Counted from the first letter of the stretch, positions 18,792 to 27,967 are shown. The stretch: DNA of 64,000 nt from Stenotrophomonas sp. UBA2302 (GCA_002345545.1 DDVW01000003.1:1-64000), one strand, 5' to 3'. Notes: generated from the letters alone by a model not told the origin. Translations and numbers: made by a program.

Positions 18792-18896
18792 AATCCACGG
18801 TGACCGCCGCCCGCCGCAACAATCCGTTTCCCTGCCGGTGCCGACAGCGCATCGCGCGCATGCAATCCTGCCGCCCAACGTAACCGGGAGTTCTCC

Positions 18897-19757
18897 ATGA
18901 CCACGATCATCAATCCGCGCGTACACGACCTCGGCGGCTTCCAGGTGCGCCGCGCGGTGCCGACCCTGCAGGCGCGCAGCGTGGGCTCCTTCGTGTTTGT
19001 CGACCACATGGGCCCGGCGATCTTCGCCCCGGGCCAGGGCATCGACGTACGTCCGCATCCGCATATCGGTCTGGCCACGGTGACGTTCCTGTGGGCCGGG
19101 CAGATCGGCCATCGCGACACGCTCGGCTCGGAGCAGATCATCCGCCCCGGCGATGTGAACTGGATGACCGCCGGGCGCGGCATCGCCCACTCCGAACGCA
19201 CGCCGCTGGCGGCGCGCGAACACGAACAGGCCGTGCACGGCATGCAGACCTGGGTGGCGCTGCCAAAGTCGCACGAGGAAACCGACCCGGCGTTCTTCCA
19301 CTTCTCCGCCGACCAGCTGCCACAACAGCGCCGCGACGGTGCCTGGCTGCGGGTGATCGCCGGCCGCGCCTATGGCGAGGAATCGCCGGTGAAGGTGTTT
19401 GCCGACACCCTGAATGTCGCCATCGACCTGGATGCCGGTGCCGAGATCGACCTGGACACCTCGCACGTGGAGCGGGCGCTCTACATCCTGGAAGGCGACG
19501 CGCAGCTGGATGGTGTGGATGTGCCGGCCATGCACCTGATCATTCCCGAAGCCGGTACACGCGGCCGCCTGCGTGCCAAGACGCCGGTCAAGGCAATGCT
19601 GATGGGCGGCGAACCGCTGGATGGCCCGCGCCATTTGTGGTGGAACTTCGTCTCCAGTTCCAAGGAGCGCATCGAGCAGGCCAAGGACGACTGGCAGGCC
19701 GGCCGCTTCGGCACGATTCCCGGTGATGACAAGGAGTTCATTCCGCTGCCGGCGTAA
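18897..19757 (+). CDS. Pirin family protein
   Basis: 286-residue two-cupin pirin. It has the metal-binding N-terminal cupin motif [17 protein letters not shown], the [19 protein letters not shown] segment and a C-terminal cupin ([12 protein letters not shown]). Family members bind iron and some oxidise quercetin or act as redox-sensitive co-regulators; the role here is open. GGGAG precedes the ATG. A second, only distantly similar pirin is encoded 1.6 kb away on the other strand. Confidence 0.92.
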   Translation: MTTIINPRVHDLGGFQVRRAVPTLQARSVGSFVFVDHMGPAIFAPGQGIDVRPHPHIGLATVTFLWAGQIGHRDTLGSEQIIRPGDVNWMTAGRGIAHSERTPLAAREHEQAVHGMQTWVALPKSHEETDPAFFHFSADQLPQQRRDGAWLRVIAGRAYGEESPVKVFADTLNVAIDLDAGAEIDLDTSHVERALYILEGDAQLDGVDVPAMHLIIPEAGTRGRLRAKTPVKAMLMGGEPLDGPRHLWWNFVSSSKERIEQAKDDWQAGRFGTIPGDDKEFIPLPA

Positions 19758-19861
19758 GCGGCCGCGGTCTTAACGATTTAAATACGCCGCCGGTCACGAC
19801 CTTGGCTTATGTTTCCGCTACCCGCTTCGGGGAACTCTGGGGAAACAGGGGAAACACACGT

Positions 19862-20581
19862 ATGGATATGAGCAAGCGACTGGCGGCCGAATTTCTCGGC
19901 ACCTTCTGGCTGGTGTTGGGCGGCTGTGGCAGCGCGGTGCTGGCGGCCCATTTCGGTGGCGACGGCAATCCGCTGGGCATCGGTTTCCACGGCGTGGCGC
20001 TGGCCTTCGGCCTGACCGTGCTGACCGGCGCCTATGCCTTCGGCCACATCTCCGGGGCGCACTTCAACCCGGCGGTGAGCTTCGGCCTGTGGGCTGGCGG
20101 CCGCTTTGCCGGCAAGGACCTGCTGCCGTATATCGTCGCGCAGGTGCTGGGCGGTGTGGTCGCCGCGTTCATCCTGTTGCAGATCGCCCAGGGCAATGCC
20201 GATTTCGCCATTGATGGCAGCCAGGCCGGTGCGTTTGCCAGCAACGGCTACGGCGCGCTGTCACCGGGTGGCTACAGCGTCGCGGCCGCGTTCCTGTGCG
20301 AAGTGGTGCTGACCGCGTTCTTCGTGGTGGTGATCATGGGCTCCACCCACGGCAAGGCGCCGGCCGGCTTCGCCCCGATCGCGATTGGTCTTGCGCTGAC
20401 GCTGATCCACCTGATCTCCATCCCGGTCACCAACACCTCGGTCAACCCGGCCCGCTCCACCGCGGTGGCGCTGTTCGCCGGCTCCGGCCAGATCAGCCAG
20501 CTGTGGCTGTTCTGGGTGGCACCGATCCTGGGCGCGATGATCGGCGGTATCGCCTACAAGTGGATCGGCAGCGGCAAGTAA
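19862..20581 (+). CDS. aqpZ: Aquaporin Z
   Basis: 239 residues, six membrane helices and the two half-helix signatures NPA in [11 protein letters not shown] and [11 protein letters not shown]. It begins [21 protein letters not shown], as aquaporin Z does, and the water-channel type is favoured over glyceroporins by length and lack of the extra loops. ATG 19862 is preferred to an upstream ATG at 19802. It is followed by a strong terminator. Confidence 0.95.
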   Translation: MDMSKRLAAEFLGTFWLVLGGCGSAVLAAHFGGDGNPLGIGFHGVALAFGLTVLTGAYAFGHISGAHFNPAVSFGLWAGGRFAGKDLLPYIVAQVLGGVVAAFILLQIAQGNADFAIDGSQAGAFASNGYGALSPGGYSVAAAFLCEVVLTAFFVVVIMGSTHGKAPAGFAPIAIGLALTLIHLISIPVTNTSVNPARSTAVALFAGSGQISQLWLFWVAPILGAMIGGIAYKWIGSGK

Positions 20582-20604
20582 ACCGTCGCCTGCTCCGTTC
20601 TGGA

Positions 20605-20632
20605 AAAGCGGCCCTCCGGGGCCGCTTTTTTT
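20605..20632 (+). terminator. Intrinsic terminator of aqpZ
   Basis: The stem AAGCGGCC / GGCCGCTT is followed directly by an uninterrupted T-run. It starts 23 bp past the aqpZ stop codon, the clearest intrinsic terminator in the window. Confidence 0.9.
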
Positions 20633-20817
20633 GTGACCCCGGACCGGTTTTGCAAGTGATGGCGTTTGTGTAATAACGTCAGGGCCACGACTGGCGCGCA
20701 TGGGGATGCGCGAAACGGGCACGAGGGAACAGACCCACCAGCCGCGCAACCGCCTTCAAACGATCCACACAACTTCCATCGCGCCGGCACCGGGCGATGT
20801 TTTATGGGGAAAGCGAA

Positions 20818-21282
20818 GTGAAGACTGTCCGCACCATTTGTGCCGCCCTGTTGTTTGCCGCCTGTGCCAGCGCCTCGGCCCAGCAGGCCGCCCAATGCCC
20901 GTTGCTGCCAGCCAACAGCGGCCTGCACTGGGAAGAACAGCAGCAAAGCGATTTCATCGTCTGCAAGGCCTCCACCGAAGACGGCCGCACCGTACTGAAC
21001 ATGATGTTGACCGCACGCGATCCGGACATGACGCTCAGCCGCGCGTTGCGTGCGGAGAAAGGCGCGTTCGGCGGGGAGTCGATGCACTGGTACAAGCTGG
21101 ACATGGGCGGCCGCGACCTGCCCGGGCTGGAGTCACGGCGCATCACCGTGGTCAAGCTGGACAAGAAGCGCTATGCGCAGATCTGGATCGAGGCGGCCGA
21201 CACCAGCGAGCTGGCCAGCCTGCAATCGTTGACGCAGGGGTTGAACCTCAACCCGTCGGCACTGGCCGGCAGCAGCAACTGA
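20818..21282 (+). CDS. Hypothetical periplasmic protein
   Basis: 154 residues. The GTG at 20818 is chosen because it gives a clean signal peptide (VKTVRTICAALLFAACASASA) and follows GGGGAAAG at good spacing; an ATG at 20797 would add seven hydrophilic residues before it. The mature part has one cysteine pair (QCPLLP, IVCKAS) that could form a disulfide, and no enzyme motif. I do not recognise the family. It is convergent with the second pirin gene. Confidence 0.7.
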   Translation: MKTVRTICAALLFAACASASAQQAAQCPLLPANSGLHWEEQQQSDFIVCKASTEDGRTVLNMMLTARDPDMTLSRALRAEKGAFGGESMHWYKLDMGGRDLPGLESRRITVVKLDKKRYAQIWIEAADTSELASLQSLTQGLNLNPSALAGSSN

Positions 21283-21328
21283 TCCACCGCATCCGCCCCT
21301 GCACGACGGCGCACGGGGCGGATGCCAT

Positions 21329-22180
21329 TCAGAAGCGGCCTTCCTGGTAGTCGATGAAGGCCTGCATCAGTTCCTCGCGGGTATTCATCACGAACGGCCC
21401 ATGACGGGCGACCGGCTCGCGCAACGGCCGGCCGGCGACCAGGATCAAGCGGGCCTCCTGCGCTCCGGCCTGCAACTGCAACTGGCGGCCACCACCGAGT
21501 ACGGCCAGCTCACTCTGCGCCACCGCGCGCGCACTCTCACCCTCGCCCACTGCCACGCCGCCTTCGAACACATAGGCGAACGCGTTGTGCCCGGCCGGCA
21601 GCGTGTACCGCCAATGGCTGCCGGCGGCCAAGGTGATATCCAGATACAGCGGATCGGTCGCCGGCTGCACGATCGGGCCGCTGACGTCACCGACGCTGCC
21701 GGCGATGACTTTGACACTCACGCCCTCGGCGGGTTCGACCTGCGGAATGCGCTCGGGCGCGAACTCCTGGTAGCGCGGATCGGTCATCTTCTCGCGCGCC
21801 GGCAGGTTCACCCACAGCTGGAAGCCGCGCATGCGCCCGGACTCCTGTTCGGGCATCTCCGAATGCACCAGCCCGCGCCCGGCGGTCATCCACTGCACGC
21901 TGCCCGGGGTCAGCAGACCCTCGTTGCCGTGGTTGTCCTTGTGCCGCATGCGGCCATCGAGCATGTAGGTGACCGTTTCAAAGCCGCGATGCGGATGGTC
22001 GGGGAAGCCGGCCAGGTAGTCTTCCGGCCTGTCGGTGCCGAACTCGTCCAGCATCAGGAACGGATCCAGCTCCGGCAACGACGGCGTGCCGATCACCCGG
22101 GTCAGGCGCACACCGGCGCCATCGGAAGCGGGCATGCCGCCGATGATGCGGACCACATGGGCCGGGGTTGCAGTGCTCAT
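21329..22180 (-). CDS. Pirin family protein (quercetinase-like)
   Basis: 283 residues with cupin motifs DHPHRGFETVTYMLDG and GSVQWMTAGRGLVHSEMP, and a C-terminal pirin domain ending AFIDYQEGRF. This matches the YhaK/pirin group with a complete iron-binding His3/Glu set in the first cupin. AGGAG stands upstream of ATG 22180; the open frame upstream to 22420 has no such support. The 349 bp before it (22181-22529) hold its promoter and the nnrS regulatory box. Confidence 0.92.
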   Translation of the reverse strand: MSTATPAHVVRIIGGMPASDGAGVRLTRVIGTPSLPELDPFLMLDEFGTDRPEDYLAGFPDHPHRGFETVTYMLDGRMRHKDNHGNEGLLTPGSVQWMTAGRGLVHSEMPEQESGRMRGFQLWVNLPAREKMTDPRYQEFAPERIPQVEPAEGVSVKVIAGSVGDVSGPIVQPATDPLYLDITLAAGSHWRYTLPAGHNAFAYVFEGGVAVGEGESARAVAQSELAVLGGGRQLQLQAGAQEARLILVAGRPLREPVARHGPFVMNTREELMQAFIDYQEGRF

Positions 22181-22481
22181 GTTCAGGCTCCTGGAAAGAT
22201 GTCCAGACAATGGCGGCTGCCGGCGCCCATGCCAACAGCGCTCCCCGCAACCGTTTGTTCCAGCCATCAATATGGACGGCGGTGGATGCAGCCACCCCCA
22301 CCGGTTACCCTGCGGGCCCGGACCTGCTCCCCGCCAGGGGGTTGGTCCATAAACGGGAAGCAGGCCACCGGCGCTTCCGGGAAGCGGCCCGGCACAGATG
22401 ACCGCAATCTCCCCGCCCACGGTTCATGTACAGGTCGTTGTGTGATCACCATCGCCACCCGCCCACCAAACTGCCGCGCCC

Positions 22482-22495
22482 TTGACCCACGTCAA
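22482..22495. promoter_or_regulatory. FNR/DNR-type box upstream of nnrS
   Basis: TTGAC-CCAC-GTCAA is a perfect dyad (extended to CC...GG on the flanks) with the 5-4-5 geometry of FNR/CRP-family sites. The TTGAC/GTCAA half-sites resemble the DNR/NNR variants that respond to nitric oxide. The centre, 22488.5, is 41.5 bp before the nnrS ATG, the classic class II activator distance to a transcription start. Confidence 0.7.
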
Positions 22496-22529
22496 GGCGG
22501 GGGTGTGGGCACCGACGCAGACTGCCCGC

Positions 22530-23759
22530 ATGACAACCGAAGCCACGCCCTCACCCCGTCTTTCTCCCGCCTGGTTGGCCCATGCCCCGCACCGGCTGAT
22601 GTTCTTCGTCGGCGCCGGCAACGTGCTGCTGGCGATGCTGTGGTGGGCGCTGTGGCTGGCCGCCACCCGCTGGGGAGTGTGGACGATGCCGGAGCTGGCG
22701 GTTCCCGCCGGCTGGCTGCATGCCTTCCTGATGCAGTACCTGGTGCTGCCCAGCTTCATCTTCGGCTTCCTGCTGACCGTGTTCCCCCGCTGGATGGGCC
22801 TGCCCGACCTGCTGCGCTGGCACTACCTGCCGGTGGGCGTGGGCTTGATGGGAGGGCAACTGGCGATCCTGCTGGGCGCGGCCGGCTGGCAGGCCGGACT
22901 GACCGTGGGCCTGTGGATGGCGCTGGCCGGCTGGACCTCGGCACTGTTCACACTGGGCCGGCTGCTGGCCGATGAGAAGGGCAGGACCTGGCATGCACGC
23001 TCCTGTTACGCCGGGCTGGTGCTGGGCTGGCTGGGCCTGGTGCTGTTCATCGCCTTCGTACTCGGCGCCGCACCCGGCTGGGCCTTTGCCAGCATCAAGC
23101 TGGGGGGCTTCGGCCTCCTGCTGCCGGTGTACGTGACCGTCGCACACCGCATGTTCCCGTTTTTCGCCGGCAACACCGTGCCGGGCTATCGGCCGTGGCG
23201 GCCCTTGCCGTGGCTGGGCGCGGTATGGGGGCTGCTGCTGCTGCACTTGGGGCTGGAGCTGGTGCATGGCTACGCATGGCTGTGGCTGGCCGACGTGCCG
23301 CTGCTGGCATTGACCGGCTGGGCGGTCTGGCGCTGGTGGCCGCGGGGGCGGATGCCCGGGCTGCTGGCGGTGCTGTTCATCGGCACCCTCTGGCTGCCCG
23401 TCACCTTCGCGCTGTATCTGCTGCAGAGCACGGTCTACCTGGCCAGCGGCGAATTCATCCTCGGGCGCGCGCCGATGCATGCCTTGTTCATCGGCTTTTT
23501 CGGCAGCCTGCTGGTGGCGATGGTGACGCGGGTGACACAGGGCCATTCCGGGCGGCCGCTGATGATGCCGAAGGTGGCATGGTTCGCCTTCGTCCTGCTG
23601 CAGATCGTCGCGGTGGTACGCATCATCGCCGACATCGCCCCGGACACCATGGCCTGGCAGGCCGTCGCCGCGATCGGCTGGCTGCTGGCATTGGCACCGT
23701 GGGTGGTGCGGATCGGTCGCATCTATCTGGCACCGCGTGCCGATGGGCGACCGGGCTGA
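22530..23759 (+). CDS. nnrS: NnrS family heme/copper membrane protein
   Basis: A 409-residue polytopic protein with about twelve helices and the NnrS features GWLHAFLMQYLVLPSFIFGFLLTVFPRW, VAHRMFPFFAGN and APMHALFIGFFGSLLVAMVTRVTQGHSGR. NnrS proteins bind heme and copper in the membrane and protect against nitric oxide. The start ATG 22530 has no Shine-Dalgarno, yet lies exactly where an FNR-type box at -41.5 would place the transcription start, suggesting a leaderless mRNA. It heads the nitrite/NO gene cluster. Confidence 0.92.
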   Translation: MTTEATPSPRLSPAWLAHAPHRLMFFVGAGNVLLAMLWWALWLAATRWGVWTMPELAVPAGWLHAFLMQYLVLPSFIFGFLLTVFPRWMGLPDLLRWHYLPVGVGLMGGQLAILLGAAGWQAGLTVGLWMALAGWTSALFTLGRLLADEKGRTWHARSCYAGLVLGWLGLVLFIAFVLGAAPGWAFASIKLGGFGLLLPVYVTVAHRMFPFFAGNTVPGYRPWRPLPWLGAVWGLLLLHLGLELVHGYAWLWLADVPLLALTGWAVWRWWPRGRMPGLLAVLFIGTLWLPVTFALYLLQSTVYLASGEFILGRAPMHALFIGFFGSLLVAMVTRVTQGHSGRPLMMPKVAWFAFVLLQIVAVVRIIADIAPDTMAWQAVAAIGWLLALAPWVVRIGRIYLAPRADGRPG

Positions 23760-23830
23760 ACGATGCCCGGTTGCTCCCGTTCCGCCATCGCGCACGGCCG
23801 GCCCGTCACCCTCCGCACAGGCCACGGCTC

Positions 23831-24103
23831 ATGAGCGACGCTATCCCCCACGCCACCGTGCACCTGCTGGACCTGCGCGATCTGCCACCGCCGCAGCCGA
23901 TGGAGCGGATTCTCGCCCGCCTCGACAGGTTGCAGCCCGGTGAGCGACTGCTGGCATTGACTCCCTTTTACCCGGCGCCACTGCTGGCGCTGCTGGCGCA
24001 GAGCGGCTTTGCCTACGATGCGCAGGCGGCCGGCGATGGTGCGCGCCTGGTGATCTGCCACGACACGGATCGACACCTGCTTGGGGCCCCGCTCCCTCCA
24101 TGA
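23831..24103 (+). CDS. DUF2249 domain protein
   Basis: A 90-residue protein composed of a single DUF2249 domain: HLLDLRDLPPPQPMERILARLD, then LQPGERLLALTPFYPAPLLALLAQSGF. This TusA-like small fold is often encoded beside nitric-oxide and nitrite genes, but its activity is unknown. It lies 71 bp after nnrS and its stop overlaps the start of the next gene by four bases (ATGA), so translation is probably coupled. Confidence 0.85.
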   Translation: MSDAIPHATVHLLDLRDLPPPQPMERILARLDRLQPGERLLALTPFYPAPLLALLAQSGFAYDAQAAGDGARLVICHDTDRHLLGAPLPP

Positions 24104-25392
24104 GCGGCCTGGCCTTCGCACAGGCGCCGCCGCCGTGGCATCCGCTGCGTTTCTTGGTCAGCGCGCTGGTCTGGGGGGCATTGGCCGGGGCGTGGCTGCT
24201 GCTGGAAGGCGCCCCACTGCTGCATTCGGTGCATGCACCGGCCACCATCGCGCTGGCGCACGTCTTCGCGCTGGGCGTGCTCGGCAACGCGATGCTCGGC
24301 AGCCTGGTGCAGTTCCTGCCGGTTGCGGCTGGCAGCCCGTTGCCGCTGGCCACCGCTGTGCCGTTGCTGCATGTCACCTTCAACCTCGGTGTGGCCCTGC
24401 TGTTGCCGGCCATCGCCTGGGGTGCGGCGGTCTGCGGGCTGTTTGCCGCGCCGTTGCTGCTGCTCACGCTGGCGTTGTTCGCAGCCCTGGTGCTGGTGGC
24501 GGTGGTGCGTGGCGCCGGCAGCCGCAGCGTACGCGCCGGTATCGGACTGGCAGCCACCGCCCTGCTGATCACCATCGGGCTGGGTACGGCCCTGCTGGCG
24601 GCACGGCTGGGCTGGATCGCGCCATTCGCACGGCCGCTGACCGGCCTGCATGCCAGCTTCGGCCTGCTCGGCTGGGTACTCGGGCTGCTGGCGGCCGTCG
24701 GCACCGTGGTGGTGCCGATGCTGCAGGGCACCCGCACCCTGTCCAGCCGCGGGCAGTGGACCTGGCTGTGCCTGCTCACCGGCATACTGCTGGCCATGGC
24801 CCTGCTGGAAATCGCGGGACCTGCATCGCCGGCATGGCTGCCGTGGGTACTGGCCGCGCTGCCGCTGCTGCTGTTCGCCACCACGGTGATCATCCTGCAA
24901 CGGCATGCGCCCCACCGCCGCGGGCCGGTGCTGCGCCGCTTCTGGGCACTGGGCGCGCTGGCACTGGGTAGCACGCTGCCGGTACTGCTGTGGCACGGGC
25001 AGGCACTGCTGGCCGGCGCGCTGGTGCTGGCCGTGGGTTTTCCGGCGCTGGTGCTGGGAATGCTGATGGAGATCACCGGCTTCCTGGCCTGGATCGAACT
25101 GCGCCGGCGCGCTCCACGCGGCACCCGTGTACCCGGCGTCGGTAGTCTCTTCGATGAACAGTCCAAGCGCCGCGCATGGTGGCTGCACACCACCGCCGCA
25201 CTGGCGTTGGCTGGCGCCTGCGTACTGCCCGTGCTGGCACGGCCTGCGGGCCTGCTGGTGCTGCTGGCCTGGCTTTACACCCTGTTTGCGCTGGGTCTTT
25301 GCTGGCACTCGGCGATGCACTGGCTGCCCGTTGCCGCCTCGCGCCAGGCAGACGCGGCCACGTCTGCTGCCGGGAAGCAGACACCGGTTTGA
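24100..25392 (+). CDS. Polytopic His-rich membrane protein of the nitrite cluster
   Basis: 430 residues, nearly all hydrophobic, with about twelve predicted helices. Several helices carry histidines: LAHVFALGVLGNAMLGSL, LLHVTFNLGVALL, TGLHASFGLLGWVLGLL, LLWHGQAL and CWHSAMHWLP. The pattern His-x5-Gly followed by Met-x-Gly and Gln-x-x-Pro is reminiscent of NnrS and heme-copper oxidase subunit-I-like proteins. I cannot assign a named family with confidence. It overlaps the DUF2249 gene by 4 bp and ends 125 bp before nirK. It could bind heme or copper and take part in NO handling; that is inference. Confidence 0.75.
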   Translation: MSGLAFAQAPPPWHPLRFLVSALVWGALAGAWLLLEGAPLLHSVHAPATIALAHVFALGVLGNAMLGSLVQFLPVAAGSPLPLATAVPLLHVTFNLGVALLLPAIAWGAAVCGLFAAPLLLLTLALFAALVLVAVVRGAGSRSVRAGIGLAATALLITIGLGTALLAARLGWIAPFARPLTGLHASFGLLGWVLGLLAAVGTVVVPMLQGTRTLSSRGQWTWLCLLTGILLAMALLEIAGPASPAWLPWVLAALPLLLFATTVIILQRHAPHRRGPVLRRFWALGALALGSTLPVLLWHGQALLAGALVLAVGFPALVLGMLMEITGFLAWIELRRRAPRGTRVPGVGSLFDEQSKRRAWWLHTTAALALAGACVLPVLARPAGLLVLLAWLYTLFALGLCWHSAMHWLPVAASRQADAATSAAGKQTPV

Positions 25393-25437
25393 CTTTAATC
25401 AGGCAGGCGGCATTCACCGCCGTTTCGCGGCCCTGAA

Positions 25438-25451
25438 TTGATCCTGATCAA
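25438..25451. promoter_or_regulatory. Consensus FNR box upstream of nirK
   Basis: TTGAT-CCTG-ATCAA is a perfect match to the FNR/ANR consensus (TTGAT-N4-ATCAA), centred at 25444.5. A start site 41.5 bp on would be near 25486, leaving about 30 nt of leader before the nirK ATG with its GGGAAGG ribosome site. An A/T-rich hexamer (AAAAAT, 25474-25479) sits at the -10 position. Confidence 0.85.
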
Positions 25452-25517
25452 CGCTGCATGGGCGCCCTTTCCAAAAAATGGACCCATCGGCCCAACGGCC
25501 ATTCACGGGAAGGTCTC

Positions 25518-26591
25518 ATGAAGCGCTCGCAACACCCCCTCATCGCCTGTGCCCTGGCTGGCGCCATCGCCGCCGCTTTCGCCGGCAACGCATTCGCCGC
25601 CAAGAAGCCGGCTGCCGAAGCGCCGCTGGAAACGATCCAGGCCGTACTGACGGCACCGCCGTTCGCACCGCCGCCGATCACGCGCAAGACGCCGGCCCAC
25701 GTGGTCGTCGATCTGGAAATGGTCGAGAAGGACATGCGCATGGCCGATGGCGTGAGCTACAACTTCTGGACCTTCGGCGGCACGGTGCCGGGCAGCTTCA
25801 TCCGCGTGCGCGAGGGTGACACGGTCGAGTTCAAGCTGAAGAACCACCACAGCTCGCACTTCTCCCACAACATCGACCTGCATGCGGTCACGGGCACGGG
25901 CGGTGGCGCCGAAGCCACGTTCACGCTGCCGGGCAAGGAAACGCAGTTCACCTTCAAGACGCTCAATCCGGGCCTGTACATCTACCACTGCGCCATGGCG
26001 CCGGTGGGCCAGCACATCGCCAACGGCATGTATGGCCTGATCCTGGTCGAGCCGAAGGATGGCCTGCCGCCGGTGGACAAGGAGTTCTACGTGGTACAGG
26101 GCGACTTCTACACCGAAGGTGCGCACGGCGAGCCGGGGCTGCAGCCTTTCAGCCTGGAAAAGGCCATCGACGAGCATCCCACGTATGTGGTGTTCAACGG
26201 TTCGGTCGATGCCCTGCAGGGTGACAACGCGCTCACGGCCAAGGCCGGTGAAACGATCCGCATGTTCGTCGGCAACGGTGGCCCCAACCTGGTGTCGAGC
26301 TTCCACGTCATCGGCGAGATCTTCGACAAGGTCTATACCGAAGGTGGCACGAAGTACCAGGAGAACGTGCAGACGACGCTGATCCCGGCGGGCGGTGCGA
26401 CGATGGTCGAGTTCAAGGCCGACGTACCGGGCAACTTCGTGCTGGTGGACCACAGCATCTTCCGCACGTTCCACAAGGGCTCGCTGGGCATCCTCAAGGT
26501 CGAGGGTGAGGAGAATCCGGAGATCTACACCGGCCAGCAGCACGACATCGACTATCCGGAAGGCGAGCCGCAGGGCAGCCAGTACAAGTAA
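25518..26591 (+). CDS. nirK: Copper-containing nitrite reductase NirK
   Basis: 357 residues with a signal peptide (1-27, ending GNAFA) and two cupredoxin domains. Type 1 copper ligands: His117, Cys158, His166 and Met171. Type 2 copper ligands: His122, His157 and His312; catalytic Asp120 and His263. All are present. The segments [13 protein letters not shown] and [13 protein letters not shown] resemble the AniA-like (class II) branch. It reduces nitrite to nitric oxide in the periplasm. ATG 25518 follows GGGAAGG. Of 25 threonine codons 20 are ACG and 5 ACC, the reverse of its neighbours, hinting at acquisition from elsewhere. Confidence 0.97.
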   Translation: MKRSQHPLIACALAGAIAAAFAGNAFAAKKPAAEAPLETIQAVLTAPPFAPPPITRKTPAHVVVDLEMVEKDMRMADGVSYNFWTFGGTVPGSFIRVREGDTVEFKLKNHHSSHFSHNIDLHAVTGTGGGAEATFTLPGKETQFTFKTLNPGLYIYHCAMAPVGQHIANGMYGLILVEPKDGLPPVDKEFYVVQGDFYTEGAHGEPGLQPFSLEKAIDEHPTYVVFNGSVDALQGDNALTAKAGETIRMFVGNGGPNLVSSFHVIGEIFDKVYTEGGTKYQENVQTTLIPAGGATMVEFKADVPGNFVLVDHSIFRTFHKGSLGILKVEGEENPEIYTGQQHDIDYPEGEPQGSQYK

Positions 26592-26606
26592 GCGAGGCAC
26601 GCACGC

Positions 26607-27374
26607 ATGCAACGGAAGCTTTTCCTGATGCTGTTCCTGGCACCGGCTGCGGCCGGTGCCGTGGAGGCCGATGCGGATTACCGCGACATTTCCGGCGGGC
26701 AGTTCCGTTCTTCCGTGCGCTTCGAGGAAACGTCCGCCACGCAGGAAGTGGCGGACTTCTCACTGATGGCACGCCCGGTCAGCAACGCCCAGTTCGCCGC
26801 CTTTCTCGCAACCCATCCGCAGTGGCGGCGCGACCGGGTACCGGCGGTGTTCTCCAGCCCCGGCTATCTGGGTCATTGGGCCCAGGCCGACACACCCGGT
26901 GACCGGCTCGATCCGCAGGCACCGGTGACCCATGTGAACTGGTACGCGGCCGACGCCTACTGCCGCTCCCAGCAGGCGCGCCTGCCGCGCTTCATCGAAT
27001 GGGAATATGCGGCCGCCGCCGATGCCACCCGCCACGATGCACGCAGTGATCGCGCCTGGCGCATGCGCCAGGTCAGTGACGGCACCCCGCATGCCGTCGA
27101 TGCCGCCACCGATGCACCGGCCAACGCCTATGGCCTGTATGGCATGCACGGCGCCCATTGGGAATGGAGCGAGGATTTCGCCTCGATGATGGCCGGCAGC
27201 GACAGCCGCGGCCAGGAGGACGGCGATGCCCTGCGCTATTGCGGCGCCAGCGCCATGGCCTTCAACGATCCCGGCGACTACGCCGTGGTCAAGCGTTTCG
27301 TACTGCTTTCCGCCCTTCAGCCCGGGGCCACTCTGGGCAACCTCGGTTTCCGCTGCGCAAGGAGCCAGCCATGA
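26607..27374 (+). CDS. nirV: NirV-like formylglycine-generating-enzyme (SUMF1) family protein
   Basis: 255 residues, signal peptide (1-18), then a SUMF1/FGE-type fold: SLMARPVSNAQFAAFLATHP, PVTHVNWYAADAYCRSQQARLPRFIEWEYAAAA, and a C-terminal GNLGFRCARSQP. NirV accompanies nirK in several denitrifiers; its function is not settled. The paired active-site cysteines of true sulfatase-modifying enzymes are not evident, so classical formylglycine formation is unlikely. It follows nirK by 15 bp and overlaps the next gene by 4 bp, so the three are probably one operon. Confidence 0.88.
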   Translation: MQRKLFLMLFLAPAAAGAVEADADYRDISGGQFRSSVRFEETSATQEVADFSLMARPVSNAQFAAFLATHPQWRRDRVPAVFSSPGYLGHWAQADTPGDRLDPQAPVTHVNWYAADAYCRSQQARLPRFIEWEYAAAADATRHDARSDRAWRMRQVSDGTPHAVDAATDAPANAYGLYGMHGAHWEWSEDFASMMAGSDSRGQEDGDALRYCGASAMAFNDPGDYAVVKRFVLLSALQPGATLGNLGFRCARSQP

Positions 27375-27967
27375 ACAAACCTGCCGCACTTCTCCTCCTG
27401 GGCTTGGCCTTGGGCATCGCACCGGCGACCCACGCCAGTGATGCTCCGGCTGCAGACCCCGCCGCCCTGCCCGGCCAATCGCTGTACCACCTGCCGATAG
27501 CCCTCACCGATCAACATGGTCAGACCGTGGAATGGGCCTCGCTGCGCGGCCGTCCACAACTGGTGTCGATGTTCTACGGCAACTGCCACCTGATGTGCCC
27601 ACTGATCCTGGAGAACGCCAAGGCCGTGCAGAAACAGCTGCCGGCCGAGCAGCACAAGCAGCTGCAGGTGACCATGCTCACCCTGGATCCGGTGCGCGAC
27701 ACGCCTGCGGCACTGGCGGAGGTCGCACAACGCCATCGTGTCCCCGACGAATGGCTTTTCCTGCGCCCGGCCGAAGACGAGGTGCGCGCCATCGCCAACC
27801 TGCTGGAAGTCCGCTACCGCTTCCGTGAGGATGGCAGCATCAACCACACCAGCGTGCTGGTGCTGCTCGATGCCGAGGGCCGCGTCCGCGCCCGCAGCGA
27901 AGTCGAAGGCATCGCACCCGATCCAAAACTGGTTGCCAGCATCCAGGCCGTACTTTCCGAGCCATGA
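27371..27967 (+). CDS. SCO family copper-handling protein
   Basis: 198 residues with a cleavable signal peptide (1-22) and a thioredoxin-like SCO domain. The copper/thiol motif CxxxC is Cys72-HLM-Cys76, and the third ligand is His159 in SINHTSVLVLLD. SCO/PrrC proteins deliver copper to, or reduce thiols in, copper enzymes such as CuA oxidases. Overlapping nirV by ATGA in a nirK operon, it most plausibly serves NirK maturation; this is inferred from context. Confidence 0.9.
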   Translation: MNKPAALLLLGLALGIAPATHASDAPAADPAALPGQSLYHLPIALTDQHGQTVEWASLRGRPQLVSMFYGNCHLMCPLILENAKAVQKQLPAEQHKQLQVTMLTLDPVRDTPAALAEVAQRHRVPDEWLFLRPAEDEVRAIANLLEVRYRFREDGSINHTSVLVLLDAEGRVRARSEVEGIAPDPKLVASIQAVLSEP

